The translations under genes were made by a program, and so were the position numbers. Source: Planctomyces sp. SH-PL62 (GTDB taxonomy: Bacteria > Planctomycetota > Planctomycetia > Planctomycetales > Planctomycetaceae). From it: a stretch of DNA of 64,000 bases. Location of the stretch: assembly GCA_945893045.1 (NCBI GenBank), contig CAMDEA010000010.1, positions 1 through 64,000 on the forward strand, given 5' to 3'. The notes beneath the pieces are model-generated. The model searched no databases. It had not been told where the DNA came from and saw only the letters and a program-made list of their open reading frames with translations. This document shows, in pieces, positions 1-9,200 of the stretch (the first letter of the stretch is position 1; each line of letters begins with the position of its first letter).

Positions 1-17
1 GACTCGAATCGATTCGC

Positions 18-38
18 GTCACGGAGTGACTCGTCTAC
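18..38. repeat. Arm of a dispersed palindromic element
   Basis: A 21-base segment (reading GTCACGGAGTGACTCGTC then TAC) is identical to positions 26149-26169, where it is the right arm of an inverted repeat. Here only one arm is visible, because the window edge cuts off the rest. It contains its own small palindrome (GTCAC/GTGAC). It lies just upstream of the first gene. Confidence 0.6.
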
Positions 39-73
39 TTTGATTGCCTGTCCGCAGGATGGCACAACATTCC

Positions 74-700
74 ATGACGACTCCGACGCTGTACTTAATC
101 GACGATGACGTGGCCGTCAGCCGAGCGCTGGAAGCGGTCGGTCAATTGCTGCGCTTGCCGGTGTTGTCGTTTTCGTCGGCCGAGCAATTCTTAAAATTCG
201 ACTGGGCGAACGCGGTTGGCTGCTTGATCGTGGACATCAAACTGCCGGGGATGAACGGCCTCGAACTGCAATCCGCACTGCGCGAACGAGCGTGTGAGTT
301 GCCGGTCATCGTCATCAGCGGTCATGCCGACGTGCCGCTGGCGGTCGAAGCGATGCGTCTCGGCGCACTGACCGTTTTGGAAAAGCCATTTCCGCTCCAG
401 CAACTCACGCCGCACATCCGGCACGCCATTGAATTGGATCAGTCGCGTCGCGAGCGGTCCCAACAGCGCGAACTCGCGCGCGGACGCATGGCCGCGCTGA
501 CTCCGCGCGAACGCGAAGTGCTGGACCTCGTCATCAAGGGCATGACCAACAAACAGATCGCGGCGCAGTTGCATCTGACCCTGCGAGCCATCGAAGACCG
601 CCGCGCGCGATTGATGCGCCGCGTGGGAGTCAGCTCGGTGGCGGAACTGATGTCGCTCGTGCAGCAGGCGCACCTCGGAGAGAAGACGACCAGCGAATAA
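74..700 (+). CDS. FixJ/NarL-type response regulator
   Basis: A two-component response regulator of about 208 residues, expected to receive phosphate from a histidine kinase and bind DNA. The N-terminal receiver domain (about residues 4-118) has the acidic pair near residues 10-12, the phosphoacceptor Asp54 in VDIKLPGMNG and a Lys in the EKPF motif. A C-terminal LuxR-type helix-turn-helix (about 140-200) carries LTPREREVLDLV and TNKQIAAQLHL. This order and size match FixJ/TodT-like regulators. The frame is open upstream, with an ATG at 59 and a TTG at 44; I prefer ATG 74 because it places the receiver start and Asp54 where FixJ proteins have them, but ATG 59 is possible. No partner kinase is visible; it may lie to the left of the window. 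The target genes are unknown. Confidence 0.85.
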   Translation: MTTPTLYLIDDDVAVSRALEAVGQLLRLPVLSFSSAEQFLKFDWANAVGCLIVDIKLPGMNGLELQSALRERACELPVIVISGHADVPLAVEAMRLGALTVLEKPFPLQQLTPHIRHAIELDQSRRERSQQRELARGRMAALTPREREVLDLVIKGMTNKQIAAQLHLTLRAIEDRRARLMRRVGVSSVAELMSLVQQAHLGEKTTSE

Positions 701-784
701 GGATTGCCGAATAAGGATTGAAGAAGGACAAAGTGCCGCGGCTCATCTCCTTCGCCAATCAGCAATCCTTATTCCTGCATCGCC
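701..784. other. Convergent intergenic gap with inverted repeat
   Basis: The gap between the converging regulator and MFS genes carries AATAAGGATTG twice near its left end and the complementary CAATCCTTATT near its right end. This could fold into a long-loop hairpin serving both transcripts, but there is no clean T-run, so calling it a terminator would be a guess. Confidence 0.35.
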
Positions 785-2137
785 TCACTCCGGCAACTCA
801 GTCCCCTTGGTCTCTGGTGCCCACTTCAACAACGCGATGCCAACCAGAAACAGCAGGCTCAGCAACGAAGCCGCGTTCTCGAACGACAGGCCCGCCTTCT
901 GCAACGCACCGTTCACCAGCAGCATCACCGCCGTCGCGGACCGAGCGAAGTTGAAACAAAAGCCCGCACCGGTACTGCGCAGCCGAGTCGGGTACAGCTC
1001 CGGAAAATAGATGGCATACCCCGCGTGCATCCCCAACGTCAGGAATCCAAACAGCGGCAATAGCCATGTCAGCAACGTGTCGCTGGACGACGCGAATCCT
1101 TGAAACAATGTAAGCGCCGCGATCAGCCCGCCGAGATGAAACAGCAAAAACGCGCGCCGCCGGCCGAGCCGCTCGCAGATCGGACCGAAGGCGAGCAGCC
1201 CCAATCCGCCGCCGGTTGTCACCAGAAACATGCCCCACATCTCCGCCCGCTTGAGCTCCACGGAATGCTTCTTGAAGACCGCTTTCTTCGCGGCGGCGTC
1301 CACCGTCGCGGGAACTCCTTCTTCGAGAAGCACACGCTCACGAGCACGGTGCAGCAACAGATCTTTGCCGTAGATGTGGACTCCCCAAAACGTCGCCAGC
1401 CCGACGAATGCCAGCGACACCGCCACCAGCGTTCGACGGCGCAGTTTGGGACCGAACAGTTCGCGCAGCTCGGCGAACGGCGATCGCGCGGCCGACTGCT
1501 TCTGTCGCGATGCGGTCCACGCTTCCGGTTCCTTCAACCGCCAGCGAATCCACAACGTCAACAATGCCGGCAGCGCACCGATGCCGAAGCCCCATCGCCA
1601 ACCGTAGCTCGGGTTGTTGACGATGAACGCTCCCGCCGCGATCGCCAGATAAGTGCCGAGCACACTGCTGCCGTGAAACACCGCGCCCGACCAGGCTCGC
1701 GCGTGCTTCGGAAAGACTTCGGAGACGAACGCGCTCGCCACGGCCCACTCGCCGCCGACACCCAAGGCCACAAAGAAACGCAGAATCGCGATCTGCCACC
1801 ACGTCTGAGCGAACGCTGTCACGCACGTAAACAGCGAATACAACAAGATCGTCAGAATCATCGTCTTCGAGCGGCCGACGCGATCCGCCACGATACCAAA
1901 CAACACACCGCCCAGCGCCCCACCAACGAGGAACGAACTCAGCGCGACGTTGTTGTAAAACGCGAGATCGCCAGCCGACGTGTCTTTCGGCAGCAACGAC
2001 GGCATCGCCTCGTTCATGCTGCTGACGAAGATCTGCCCCTCGAACACGTCAAACACCCAGCCGAGCGACGCGATCGTCAGCACCAGCCACTGATACCGCG
2101 TGACGCCGTCTCGCCAGCTTGTTGGGGGTGTGGTCAT
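785..2137 (-). CDS. MFS transporter, sugar/aromatic-acid porter type
   Basis: A 450-residue major facilitator superfamily permease of the inner membrane. Many hydrophobic segments are visible (for example WLVLTIASLGWVFDVFEG near the N terminus), and the loop 2-3 signature appears as FGIVADRVGRSKT. A second related motif, FGPICERLGRRRAF, begins the C-terminal half. The style is that of sugar and aromatic-acid:H+ symporters, but the substrate cannot be read from sequence. The frame extends 10 codons further upstream, into a palindromic element. ATG 2137 is chosen because GGAG lies 10 bases before it and the protein then starts like the family; that GGAG is itself part of the element at 2147-2362. 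It shares direction with the monooxygenase gene, but the 243-bp element-filled gap argues against tight coupling. Confidence 0.85.
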   Translation of the reverse strand: MTTPPTSWRDGVTRYQWLVLTIASLGWVFDVFEGQIFVSSMNEAMPSLLPKDTSAGDLAFYNNVALSSFLVGGALGGVLFGIVADRVGRSKTMILTILLYSLFTCVTAFAQTWWQIAILRFFVALGVGGEWAVASAFVSEVFPKHARAWSGAVFHGSSVLGTYLAIAAGAFIVNNPSYGWRWGFGIGALPALLTLWIRWRLKEPEAWTASRQKQSAARSPFAELRELFGPKLRRRTLVAVSLAFVGLATFWGVHIYGKDLLLHRARERVLLEEGVPATVDAAAKKAVFKKHSVELKRAEMWGMFLVTTGGGLGLLAFGPICERLGRRRAFLLFHLGGLIAALTLFQGFASSSDTLLTWLLPLFGFLTLGMHAGYAIYFPELYPTRLRSTGAGFCFNFARSATAVMLLVNGALQKAGLSFENAASLLSLLFLVGIALLKWAPETKGTELPE

Positions 2138-2146
2138 CGGGGCTTT

Positions 2147-2362
2147 ACTCCGAAGGAGTTTCGTCACATAGCCCAGGGTTGCCGCGCTTCGCGGCTACCC
2201 TGGGTTCAAGTTGCATCAGGTGATCTACCCTGAAAGGGTTGCGTCCTTTGTGAACGACGGATGACGGAACCCCGATGGGGTACAGATCGGTTTCGCATCC
2301 GTGACCCAGGGTAGCCGCGAAGCGCGGCAACCCTGGGCTATGAGACACAACTCCTTCGGAGT
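2147..2362. repeat. Long palindromic element (about 215 bp)
   Basis: Inverted repeat with arms of about 58 bases. The outer ends are ACTCCGAAGGAGT and ACTCCTTCGGAGT; the inner arms carry AGCCCAGGGTTGCCGCGC and its complement. The loop is about 100 bases. The left end supplies the likely ribosome binding site of the MFS gene. No coding sequence is convincing inside it. Confidence 0.85.
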
Positions 2363-2379
2363 ATTGAAAAAGTGAGATG

Positions 2380-3534
2380 CTACTTTCGCGTGGCCATCGT
2401 CAGTGGTGTCACCGGATCGGAAACGATGCGGCTTTGAGCGTCCGCCAACTTACAGGTTTTCAACTTGGGCAGCACGTATCGCGCGAATAACTCGCATTCC
2501 TCGCGGTGTGGGTAGCCCGACAGGATGAAGGCACGCATTCCCATGTCCGTGTACCGCCGCAACTGCGCGACAACTTGATCGGGATCACCGACGATCGCGC
2601 TGCCGCAGCCGGAACGAGCGCGGCCGATGCCGGTCCAGATGTGCGGTTCGATGTAGCCTTCATCGTCCGCTTGCTGCCGCAGCGCGTCTTGTCGCACAAC
2701 GCCAAGCGATCGCGAATCCTGCGAGCGATGCTTGATCTGCTGCCCGACGGAATCATCCAGCTTCGAGACCAATCGCCGCGCCGCCTCTCGCGCGGCCGCT
2801 TCGGTCTCGCGCACGACGACATGAATCCGCAGGCCGAAGTCGATTGTTCTCCCGAATCGCGCCGCACGCTGCGACAGGTCGAGCATCGTCTCGGCCAGCA
2901 TCGCTTCGGTCTCCGGCCACATCAGGAAGACGTCGCAATGTTCGGCGCACAGCTCGCGCGCCGGTTCCGACGTGCCGCCGAAATACAGCAGCGGGCCACC
3001 GTTTTGCTGATACGGCTTCACGGGATCGCTCGGCAAGTCGAAGCGGTAGAACTCGCCTTGAAACTGGATGCGGTCGCGCGTCCAGCCTTGCCGGAGGATC
3101 TCGATGACCTCGCGAGAGCGGCGATAGCGCGTCTCCGAGTCTTCCTTCAGCCCCGGCATGTCGGACGAGATGATGTTCAGCGTCAGTCGCCCGCGCAGCA
3201 TGTGATCGAGACTCGCGACTGCTCGACCAAGCATCGGCGGGTGATACTCACCGCAGCGAATCGCGACCAGCAACGAAATCTTCTCGGTCAACGCCGCCAT
3301 GCCGCCGGCAAACGTCAGCGTGTCTTGCCCTGGCACGTAGCCGTTCGGCAACAGCACGTTGTTGAATCCGCATCGTTCGGCAGTCAGCACGAGATCGCGG
3401 CAATGCTCCCAACTGCTGCGCAACCGACCTTCCGGCACGCCGAGGAATTCGTAATCGTCCGCGCAGAGCGCGCTGAACCACGAGACTTCAACGGCATCAA
3501 GTTGTGGCGAACGAATCACGAGGGTTGAGTTCAT
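2380..3534 (-). CDS. LLM-class flavin monooxygenase (SsuD-like)
   Basis: A 384-residue bacterial-luciferase-like monooxygenase closest in layout to alkanesulfonate monooxygenase SsuD, which uses FMNH2 and O2 to release sulfite from sulfonates in the cytoplasm. Supporting features are the length (SsuD is about 380), the early [16 protein letters not shown] strand region, the central [12 protein letters not shown] stretch and the C-terminal block [12 protein letters not shown] followed by [13 protein letters not shown], which is very SsuD-like. No SsuE reductase or SsuABC transporter is nearby, although the next gene downstream on this strand is an MFS permease. The substrate could therefore be another small organic molecule. 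An inverted repeat lies upstream. Confidence 0.85.
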   Translation of the reverse strand: MNSTLVIRSPQLDAVEVSWFSALCADDYEFLGVPEGRLRSSWEHCRDLVLTAERCGFNNVLLPNGYVPGQDTLTFAGGMAALTEKISLLVAIRCGEYHPPMLGRAVASLDHMLRGRLTLNIISSDMPGLKEDSETRYRRSREVIEILRQGWTRDRIQFQGEFYRFDLPSDPVKPYQQNGGPLLYFGGTSEPARELCAEHCDVFLMWPETEAMLAETMLDLSQRAARFGRTIDFGLRIHVVVRETEAAAREAARRLVSKLDDSVGQQIKHRSQDSRSLGVVRQDALRQQADDEGYIEPHIWTGIGRARSGCGSAIVGDPDQVVAQLRRYTDMGMRAFILSGYPHREECELFARYVLPKLKTCKLADAQSRIVSDPVTPLTMATRK

Positions 3535-3563
3535 CGAACAAACTCCGGCGGTGACGACTCAGC

Positions 3564-3639
3564 GATCCGCGTCCTCCGTGAAATCCGTGTTCCCGCTCAC
3601 TTCCGAAACGGAACACGGATGACGCGGATTTCACGGATT
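3564..3639. repeat. Palindromic element overlapping a stop codon
   Basis: Two related arms, GTCCTCCGTGAAATCCGTG on the left and ACGGATGACGCGGATTTC on the right, face each other across a 15-20-base loop. The right arm overlaps the 3' end of the neighbouring minus-strand gene: its TGA stop (3633-3631) is the TGA in the element's CCGTGAAATCCGCG. Confidence 0.7.
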
Positions 3640-4392
3640 GGCGAAAACGAGTTGGTGCTTGCTGCGATTGATCCCCACCAGCCCGCCGGTTTTCGGATCG
3701 TGAGCGAAGCCCTGTCCGGTGAACGGCACCGCTTGTTGATCGACGAATTCCAGCACGCGGCCGGTCTTCGGAAGTCGCAGGCGAAAGAAGACGGGATCGT
3801 CGTGGCCGGTCACCAGCAGCGAACCATCGCGCCACAAGCCGCCGGACAAACTCATGCGATGCAACTCGCGAATGACTTCGGCCGGATAAGTCCACCGGCC
3901 TTGTTCATGCCAGTCACGATCGAACTTCACGAGAAACGTTTGCCCGTTGTCGTCGCCGTACCGAGCGAAATTGCACCACCAATGCTCGTCGTGCCGCACG
4001 ACCCAGGTCAGGCTGCCGCCGATACTGCCGAAGTTTTTGAACGTCGTCAGTCGCAGCGATTCCAGATCGAGCACCTTGATCTCGCTCTGCTCCGGAGTCT
4101 GCGGGTAGTTTGAGTGCGCACAATACAGCCGCCGCTCCCACAGGAATCCGCTGTTGAGATGTTTCGCCTCGCCAGTGCTGGTTGCGAGCCTTTCGCCCGT
4201 CTGCCGGTCGTATTTCGCGACCAGCGTGTTTGTGATCGCGTACACGAATTGGTCATCGGCCGCCGCCGCTTGATGAGCTTCGGAGGCCGACAGCATGCCG
4301 GTCTGCTTCCAAACGCTCGCTGATTTCTCCTGCGACCAGCCGACGGCCACCATCGTCAGCACAAGCCAGACACTTCGGCAGTTCGTCAACAT
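3631..4392 (-). CDS. Secreted propeller-like protein, unknown function
   Basis: A 253-residue protein with an N-terminal signal peptide (hydrophobic run after MLTNCRSVWLV, cleavage probably near GWS-QEK). The mature part has repeated short beta-strand units such as DDQFVYAITNTLVAKYDRQ and LVTGHDDPVFFRL, typical of a small beta-propeller that reads as a periplasmic sensor or lactonase-like fold. I do not recognise a specific family. ATG 4392 has GGGAG seven bases upstream; a TTG one codon earlier is less likely. The last codons and the stop lie in the palindromic element at 3564-3639, so the natural C terminus may have been altered. It is followed upstream by the SMP-30 gene, also secreted, so both may act on the same exported carbohydrate chemistry; that is inference. 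Confidence 0.6.
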   Translation of the reverse strand: MLTNCRSVWLVLTMVAVGWSQEKSASVWKQTGMLSASEAHQAAAADDQFVYAITNTLVAKYDRQTGERLATSTGEAKHLNSGFLWERRLYCAHSNYPQTPEQSEIKVLDLESLRLTTFKNFGSIGGSLTWVVRHDEHWWCNFARYGDDNGQTFLVKFDRDWHEQGRWTYPAEVIRELHRMSLSGGLWRDGSLLVTGHDDPVFFRLRLPKTGRVLEFVDQQAVPFTGQGFAHDPKTGGLVGINRSKHQLVFANP

Positions 4393-4507
4393 CAAAGTGC
4401 TCCCGTTGTCGCGATCTGTCCGGCTGATGGCTGAAAGCTGAAAGCCGTGATCACAAATTCCGCCGTTATCACAAAGTCCTCAGACGACTTGGTTGGGATC
4501 ACAGCCA
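4393..4507. other. Short gap with diverged hairpin
   Basis: It contains GCTGATGGCTGAAAGCTG and GTTATCACAAAG/GTGATCACAAA segments that resemble parts of the element at 37448-37533. No gene or convincing promoter was seen. Confidence 0.3.
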
Positions 4508-5545
4508 TCAGCCGGGCATGACAGGCAACTTTGGTCCGGCCTGCTTCGTCCGCACGCTCAGCAACCGATCACCGCAGGTGATGAACAGCGTCTTGCGATC
4601 GTCACCGCCGAACGTGCAATTCGTCAGCGTGTCGATCGGCGTCGCGACGTATGCCAACAGTTTTCCGTTTGGCGCGAGAACATGAATGCCCGGCTTCGTG
4701 TCGAGCGTCTCGTGCGTGCCGCGCGTCTTGTGCAAGCCAGCGGCGACGTACAAGTTTCCTTCCGCATCCACGCACAAGCCGTCGCCGCCTCGGCCGGGGG
4801 AGAAGTCGATGATCCTCCGAGTGTTCGTGACCGTGCCGTCGTCCTTCAAGTCGTACGCGAAGAGGCAGCGATTGCGGTTCTCACGGCCATCCGATTCGAT
4901 CAGGTACAGCGTGCGGCCATCGGGCGAGACTTCGACTCCGTTGGGCATGTGAATGTCCGGCTCATGCAGAACTCGCACAACCTTGCCGTCGGGGTCGATG
5001 CGATAGACCGAGTTCACGTTCATCTTCTTCTCGTCCGTGTTCGGCAATCGCGACGTGAAATAGATTCGCCCCTTCGCGTCGATCGTCAGATCGTTCGGAG
5101 CGCCGAGCGGATGACCACCGAACTGATCGACCAAGACAGTGATCTCGCCCGTCTTCAGGTTGGTGCGAGTCACTCGGCCGGACTTCCCTTCGCACGCCAG
5201 CAAACGGCCGGAGTGATCGAACAGCAGTCCATTCGCCTCGCCGCTGTTCTCACGGTACGTCGAGAGTTCGCGCGACTTCGGATTCCAAATCAGAATCTTC
5301 GCGCCATAAGCGTTCGTGAAGAAGACTCGTCCATCGGGTGCGACGGCCGGGCCTTCGGTGAAGACCTTTTGATCGACGACCTTGGCTTCTTCTTTCAGCG
5401 GACCTGCGAAGAAGTCTTCCGACTTCAAGCCGGCGTAAAGTTCCGAGATGCCGGCCGCTCGCGCGGATGTGGCGAGCAGCGTCAGGCCGGCAGCGGCATT
5501 CGCTGCGAGAAATTCGCGTCGCGTAATCACAGAATGTTTCATCAT
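4508..5545 (-). CDS. Secreted SMP-30/gluconolactonase family protein
   Basis: A 345-residue six-bladed propeller hydrolase, probably a periplasmic lactonase acting on sugar lactones. The N terminus has a Tat-type signal (TRREFLAAN followed by a hydrophobic stretch ending in SARA). Family landmarks are FTEGPAVAPDGRVFFTN (metal-binding Glu), GAPNDLTIDAKGRIYFT (metal-binding Asn), MPNGVEVSPDGRTLYLIE and GGDGLCVDAEGNLYVAA (metal-binding Asp). ATG 5545 or 5542 is preferred over the longer frame because AAGGGTG precedes them and the extra codons come from the palindromic element at 5557-5636. Substrate unknown. It neighbours another secreted propeller-like gene. Confidence 0.85.
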   Translation of the reverse strand: MMKHSVITRREFLAANAAAGLTLLATSARAAGISELYAGLKSEDFFAGPLKEEAKVVDQKVFTEGPAVAPDGRVFFTNAYGAKILIWNPKSRELSTYRENSGEANGLLFDHSGRLLACEGKSGRVTRTNLKTGEITVLVDQFGGHPLGAPNDLTIDAKGRIYFTSRLPNTDEKKMNVNSVYRIDPDGKVVRVLHEPDIHMPNGVEVSPDGRTLYLIESDGRENRNRCLFAYDLKDDGTVTNTRRIIDFSPGRGGDGLCVDAEGNLYVAAGLHKTRGTHETLDTKPGIHVLAPNGKLLAYVATPIDTLTNCTFGGDDRKTLFITCGDRLLSVRTKQAGPKLPVMPG

Positions 5546-5556
5546 GACACCCTTTG

Positions 5557-5636
5557 TGAGCGGCACGGCGCTAGCCGCCGGTAAATCGTCGAGCCTCCTG
5601 TCGCGCGATCACCGGCGGCTAGCGCCGTGCCGCTCA
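5557..5636. repeat. Palindromic element, copy L1
   Basis: Perfect 26-base arms: TGAGCGGCACGGCGCTAGCC plus GCCGGT on the left and the exact complement on the right, with a 28-base loop. A second copy lies at 36711-36787 with the same arms (one mismatch) but an unrelated loop. Confidence 0.9.
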
Positions 5637-5641
5637 GAAAA

Positions 5642-6130
5642 TCAGATCACCACCGGCTTGCCGAGCACTCGGCGCGCGGCGGCGATTTGGCCGGAGTGCA
5701 TCGTCACATGGCCGGCCAGCAGGTTGAACACCAGGCCGACAGTCGGACACATCTTGAAGCTCGGCGGGCCGGGCTTGTCGAGGTCGGCGTCCGGCAGCGC
5801 ATCAAGCGCGGCCTTTGATGCCGCACGCTGCAGGTCGAACAGTTCGAGATACTTCGCCTTCGTCAGAAACTTGGCGGGATCATCGCTGCCGGTCGATTCC
5901 TTGCCGTGCTGCTCCGCGAAGCCGGCTGGCAAAGCGGCTCCCGCGCCGGGGCAGACCATCTCCAATAATTGCTTCTCCGAGTTAATCAGGTGCCCGATCT
6001 GCCAGGCCAGATGATTGCTCCCCACGGTTGGCCGAGTCATCAAATCCGCATCGGACAAATCGCCGAGGTACGTCTTCAGGATGTAGTCCCCCAAGTCCAT
6101 CTGAGCTTTCAAAACGTCTTTCGCATTCAT
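5642..6130 (-). CDS. DinB-family metal-binding protein
   Basis: A 162-residue four-helix-bundle protein of the DinB/YfiT type. The family carries a metal site made of three His residues; candidates here are the His in SNHLAWQIGHL and the pair in GHVTMHSGQIAAARRVLG near the C terminus, in the usual positions. Members act as metal-dependent thiol transferases or hydrolases, or are uncharacterised, so no reaction is claimed. The start ATG at 6130 has AAAGGA seven bases upstream. It is cytoplasmic (no signal). It lies downstream of the giant secreted protein gene, but nothing links them in function. Confidence 0.8.
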   Translation of the reverse strand: MNAKDVLKAQMDLGDYILKTYLGDLSDADLMTRPTVGSNHLAWQIGHLINSEKQLLEMVCPGAGAALPAGFAEQHGKESTGSDDPAKFLTKAKYLELFDLQRAASKAALDALPDADLDKPGPPSFKMCPTVGLVFNLLAGHVTMHSGQIAAARRVLGKPVVI

Positions 6131-6224
6131 GGCGTGGTCCTTTGGGTGTGCCTGTGGCGCACGCGGTTCGCGTGCAACCGATGGCGATTTGTGGTCCGCT
6201 GGACTCGCGAATTCAAGCGACCGC

Positions 6225-9200
6225 TCATTGCTTCGGCGGATTGGCCTCCTTCACGATCGCACCGTGCTCGTCGCTCATCACGAGGACGGAGAACTTCGTC
6301 ACCGCGTCGAGGTCATTCGTGTTGAGGCTCGAATAGTCGAAGCGGCCGCGAAGGTCAGTGTAGCCGTCTTTGTAGAACCGCGACGAGCCGTCTGGGCGTT
6401 GGGCGTAGACCTTCACGTAAGCCTTCGAGATTGGCTTGTTGTTGGTCGCGTGTGTGACTTTCAGTTGGCCGTAGTTCTCGATGAGCTGCACGGCCAGCGA
6501 GTTCGAGTAATACGCCTGCGTCTTCGTCTGGCCGCCGCCGGTGATCTCGACGAGGACGTTTTTGTTGTGCAGGTCCTTCGGAAGCTCGACCTTCATTTGT
6601 CCGGCCTGGCGAATGGCGGGCGTCAGCCCGCTGGTGGCATTCGCGTCTTCGTCAGAGCCAGAGCCGTTTCCGACCAGAGGGCTAACGCCCTCCGTTCGTC
6701 GAGTGGCGACAGGGCGTTTCAGATCGACCGTGTCCACGTGGTTGGGTTGGATCAGGCTGAACTGGCCGCGGAATTGTTGGACGAAGGGGTTACGGCTGAA
6801 GAGCAATTCGACGTCCATCAGGTAGTAGCTGACTTTGACCTCGTCGAGGTTTTGATGGTTGATCGTGAGCTGTTTCGCCTCGACGTTGAAATCGAAGTTC
6901 GGGTCGGTTGCGGCGAGTTGCGTTTGATCCTGATTGCGGTCGTCGGTGTCGATCTTCTTCGGGCCGGCTCCTTCGATCTCGTCGAGCTGGGCCTTGATCG
7001 AGGCGAACGCTTGTCGCCAGCGGTCCACCGGGTAGTCGGTGTATTTGGCGGCGATGGCTCGCGCGAGCTTCGGGTTGTCGGTGAAGAAGTCGAGGTACGC
7101 CTGGAAGTAGTCGTATTGCAGCCGAGTCGGCAGCCGCTCCGGGTTCACGCGAGCGAACGTCGTCAGCGATTCCTCGATGCGGTCCTGCAACAGCAGGTCG
7201 TAGGTGACGACCATCAGGTCATCGTCGGTCAGGCTGCGTTGATAGGAAAATTCTCGCAGCGAGCGGTGATATTGCTCGTTGAACTTCGCGTTGACGATCT
7301 GGCGTTGCTGGCCGAGCCGATGGGCTCGCGCGTTGACCAGCGGCTTGTAGTCGAGGTGCTCGTAAGTGCGACGCGCGACCGGGTTGATCGTCAGCAGCGT
7401 GCTGACCAGCCGGCCGCCGCACTCGTTGACGAGGCCGTCGCTGTGTTGCAGGAACTCGCGGGTCGCCGCGACGTGGTTGTGCAACAGGCCGTAAGACCAC
7501 AGCGTCATGTGGAAAGCGTGTCGCGTCGAAAGCAGCGAGATCGCCGCATCAAAAAACTTCGCGTCGTGCATCCGCCACGCCATGCGGTCGAGGTTCAGGC
7601 CGTGGACATTGTGGTTGTTCAAGAACTTCAGGCAGTCGTCGGCCGAGGCGTATTGCGAGACGTAATCCCAACTCTCGGTGTCGATCTTGGTCGGCTTGTC
7701 CACGACGTTGAAGGTGCTCGGTGTCGCGAACGCGATCAGCTCGCCGTTCTTCGCGACGTGAATCGGGAAGTGCGGGAACTGCCCGGCGGCCGGGAAATAG
7801 AAGAAGTAGTCCAGCGTCTGCGTGTGATACGGCTGCAAGTCCACATGCACGCTCTTGGTCGGCTGCCCGTTGGCGACGGGGATCGCTCCTTGCGGCACTT
7901 GCAGCAGCACGGTCAGCTTCAGCCGAGCGGACGTCGGGTTCGTGACGACCACCTGGCAGCCATAGACGGTGTGAATGACGAACTCGTCGGCGACGTACTT
8001 GTCGATCTGCTCGCCGTTTTCCTGGCGATGCCGGTCGCCGTGCCGGAAGAAATTCTGGCTGACGAGGATCGGCACTTTATCGGCGGCGGGCTGAGCGGCT
8101 TTGATCTCTTCATGGAAGACGATCATCGGGCTGCCAGCCGCGAGCGTCATCTGCGGGCCATCGAATTTCGATTCATGCTTCGCCGGCTCGAACGGCAGAT
8201 CGAGCACCGCCAGAGCGAGCATCATCTCCGTGAAGTTGCGGCTCGCGTCCGCGATGTTCGTCGAGAGGAACGGTTTCGTCGGATCGTGCTGAGCGTAGTC
8301 GCGCCAGAACGAGTTGACCGTGATGAGACCGGGATTCTGCTCGGCGATGGCGAGGTGGTAGTAGTTGTTCTCGGCCCATTCCTTGGTCGGGTCCATCTTG
8401 CGGTAAAGCTGACGGACTTCGGCGAGGCGGCGCTTCGCGAAGTATTGCACGTCGTCGTCAAGCTTCGCGCCATCCGAGTCGAAATCGACAACACCATTCT
8501 TGTTCGAGTCCTTCTTGTCTGCCAATTCCTTTCGCGACGCATCCTGTGGCTTGCCATCGCGTGCGAGTCCACGCCGCAAACGATCGACGCCGGCTTCTTC
8601 CTTGGCCTTCTCGCGAAGTCCGAGCTGCTGCTTGCCCGCCTTCTTGGCTTCGGCTTGATCGCCCGCCATCGCCCCAAATCCGCCGAGTGCTCGATTCGGC
8701 GGAGGTGCCGCAGGAGCCCCGCCGCCCGCAGCGGCCGGAGCCGGAATGCCAGCCGCGAGCGTCTCGAACATCACTTCCGATTCCTTCAGCCGCCGATCGA
8801 GATTCAACTTCAAGCCGAGCGCGTCATTGGTCTCCAGCGCACTCCCCTTTGCCGCCGTGTCGAACAAGTGCAAGAACCGGTCGATGTTCGGCGGCTGCAA
8901 CTTGAACAGCTCGTCGATGTGCCGCGAGGTCTTTGGGGCTTCGCCGTTGATGTGCTGGGCGAGGAACACTCGCTCGGCCACGTTGAGCTGCCCGTGAGAC
9001 CACGGTTGCAGGAACGGAGCGACCACGTCGCCCAGCAGCCAACGGTCGAGGAACGTCTTGTCCTTCTTGTTCGCGAGGTACGGCTTCACCACCGCGAGGA
9101 AAAACTTCGGATCCTTCCTCGCGAGGAACACATTCAACTCGTGGCAGGCGAACTTCGAGTATTTTTCCTTCTGCTCTTCCGGCTTGAGCTTCGGCCAGTT

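Noticed and set aside
1100-2233. A 377-codon plus-strand open frame opposite the MFS gene
   Set aside because: Arg/Gln/His-rich shadow; the minus strand encodes a clear MFS permease.
6607-6709. TGGCGA direct repeat flanking the element at 6610-6698 as a target duplication
   Set aside because: The two copies are 97 bases apart, not a multiple of three. Precise insertion would have broken the frame, and six bases can match by chance.
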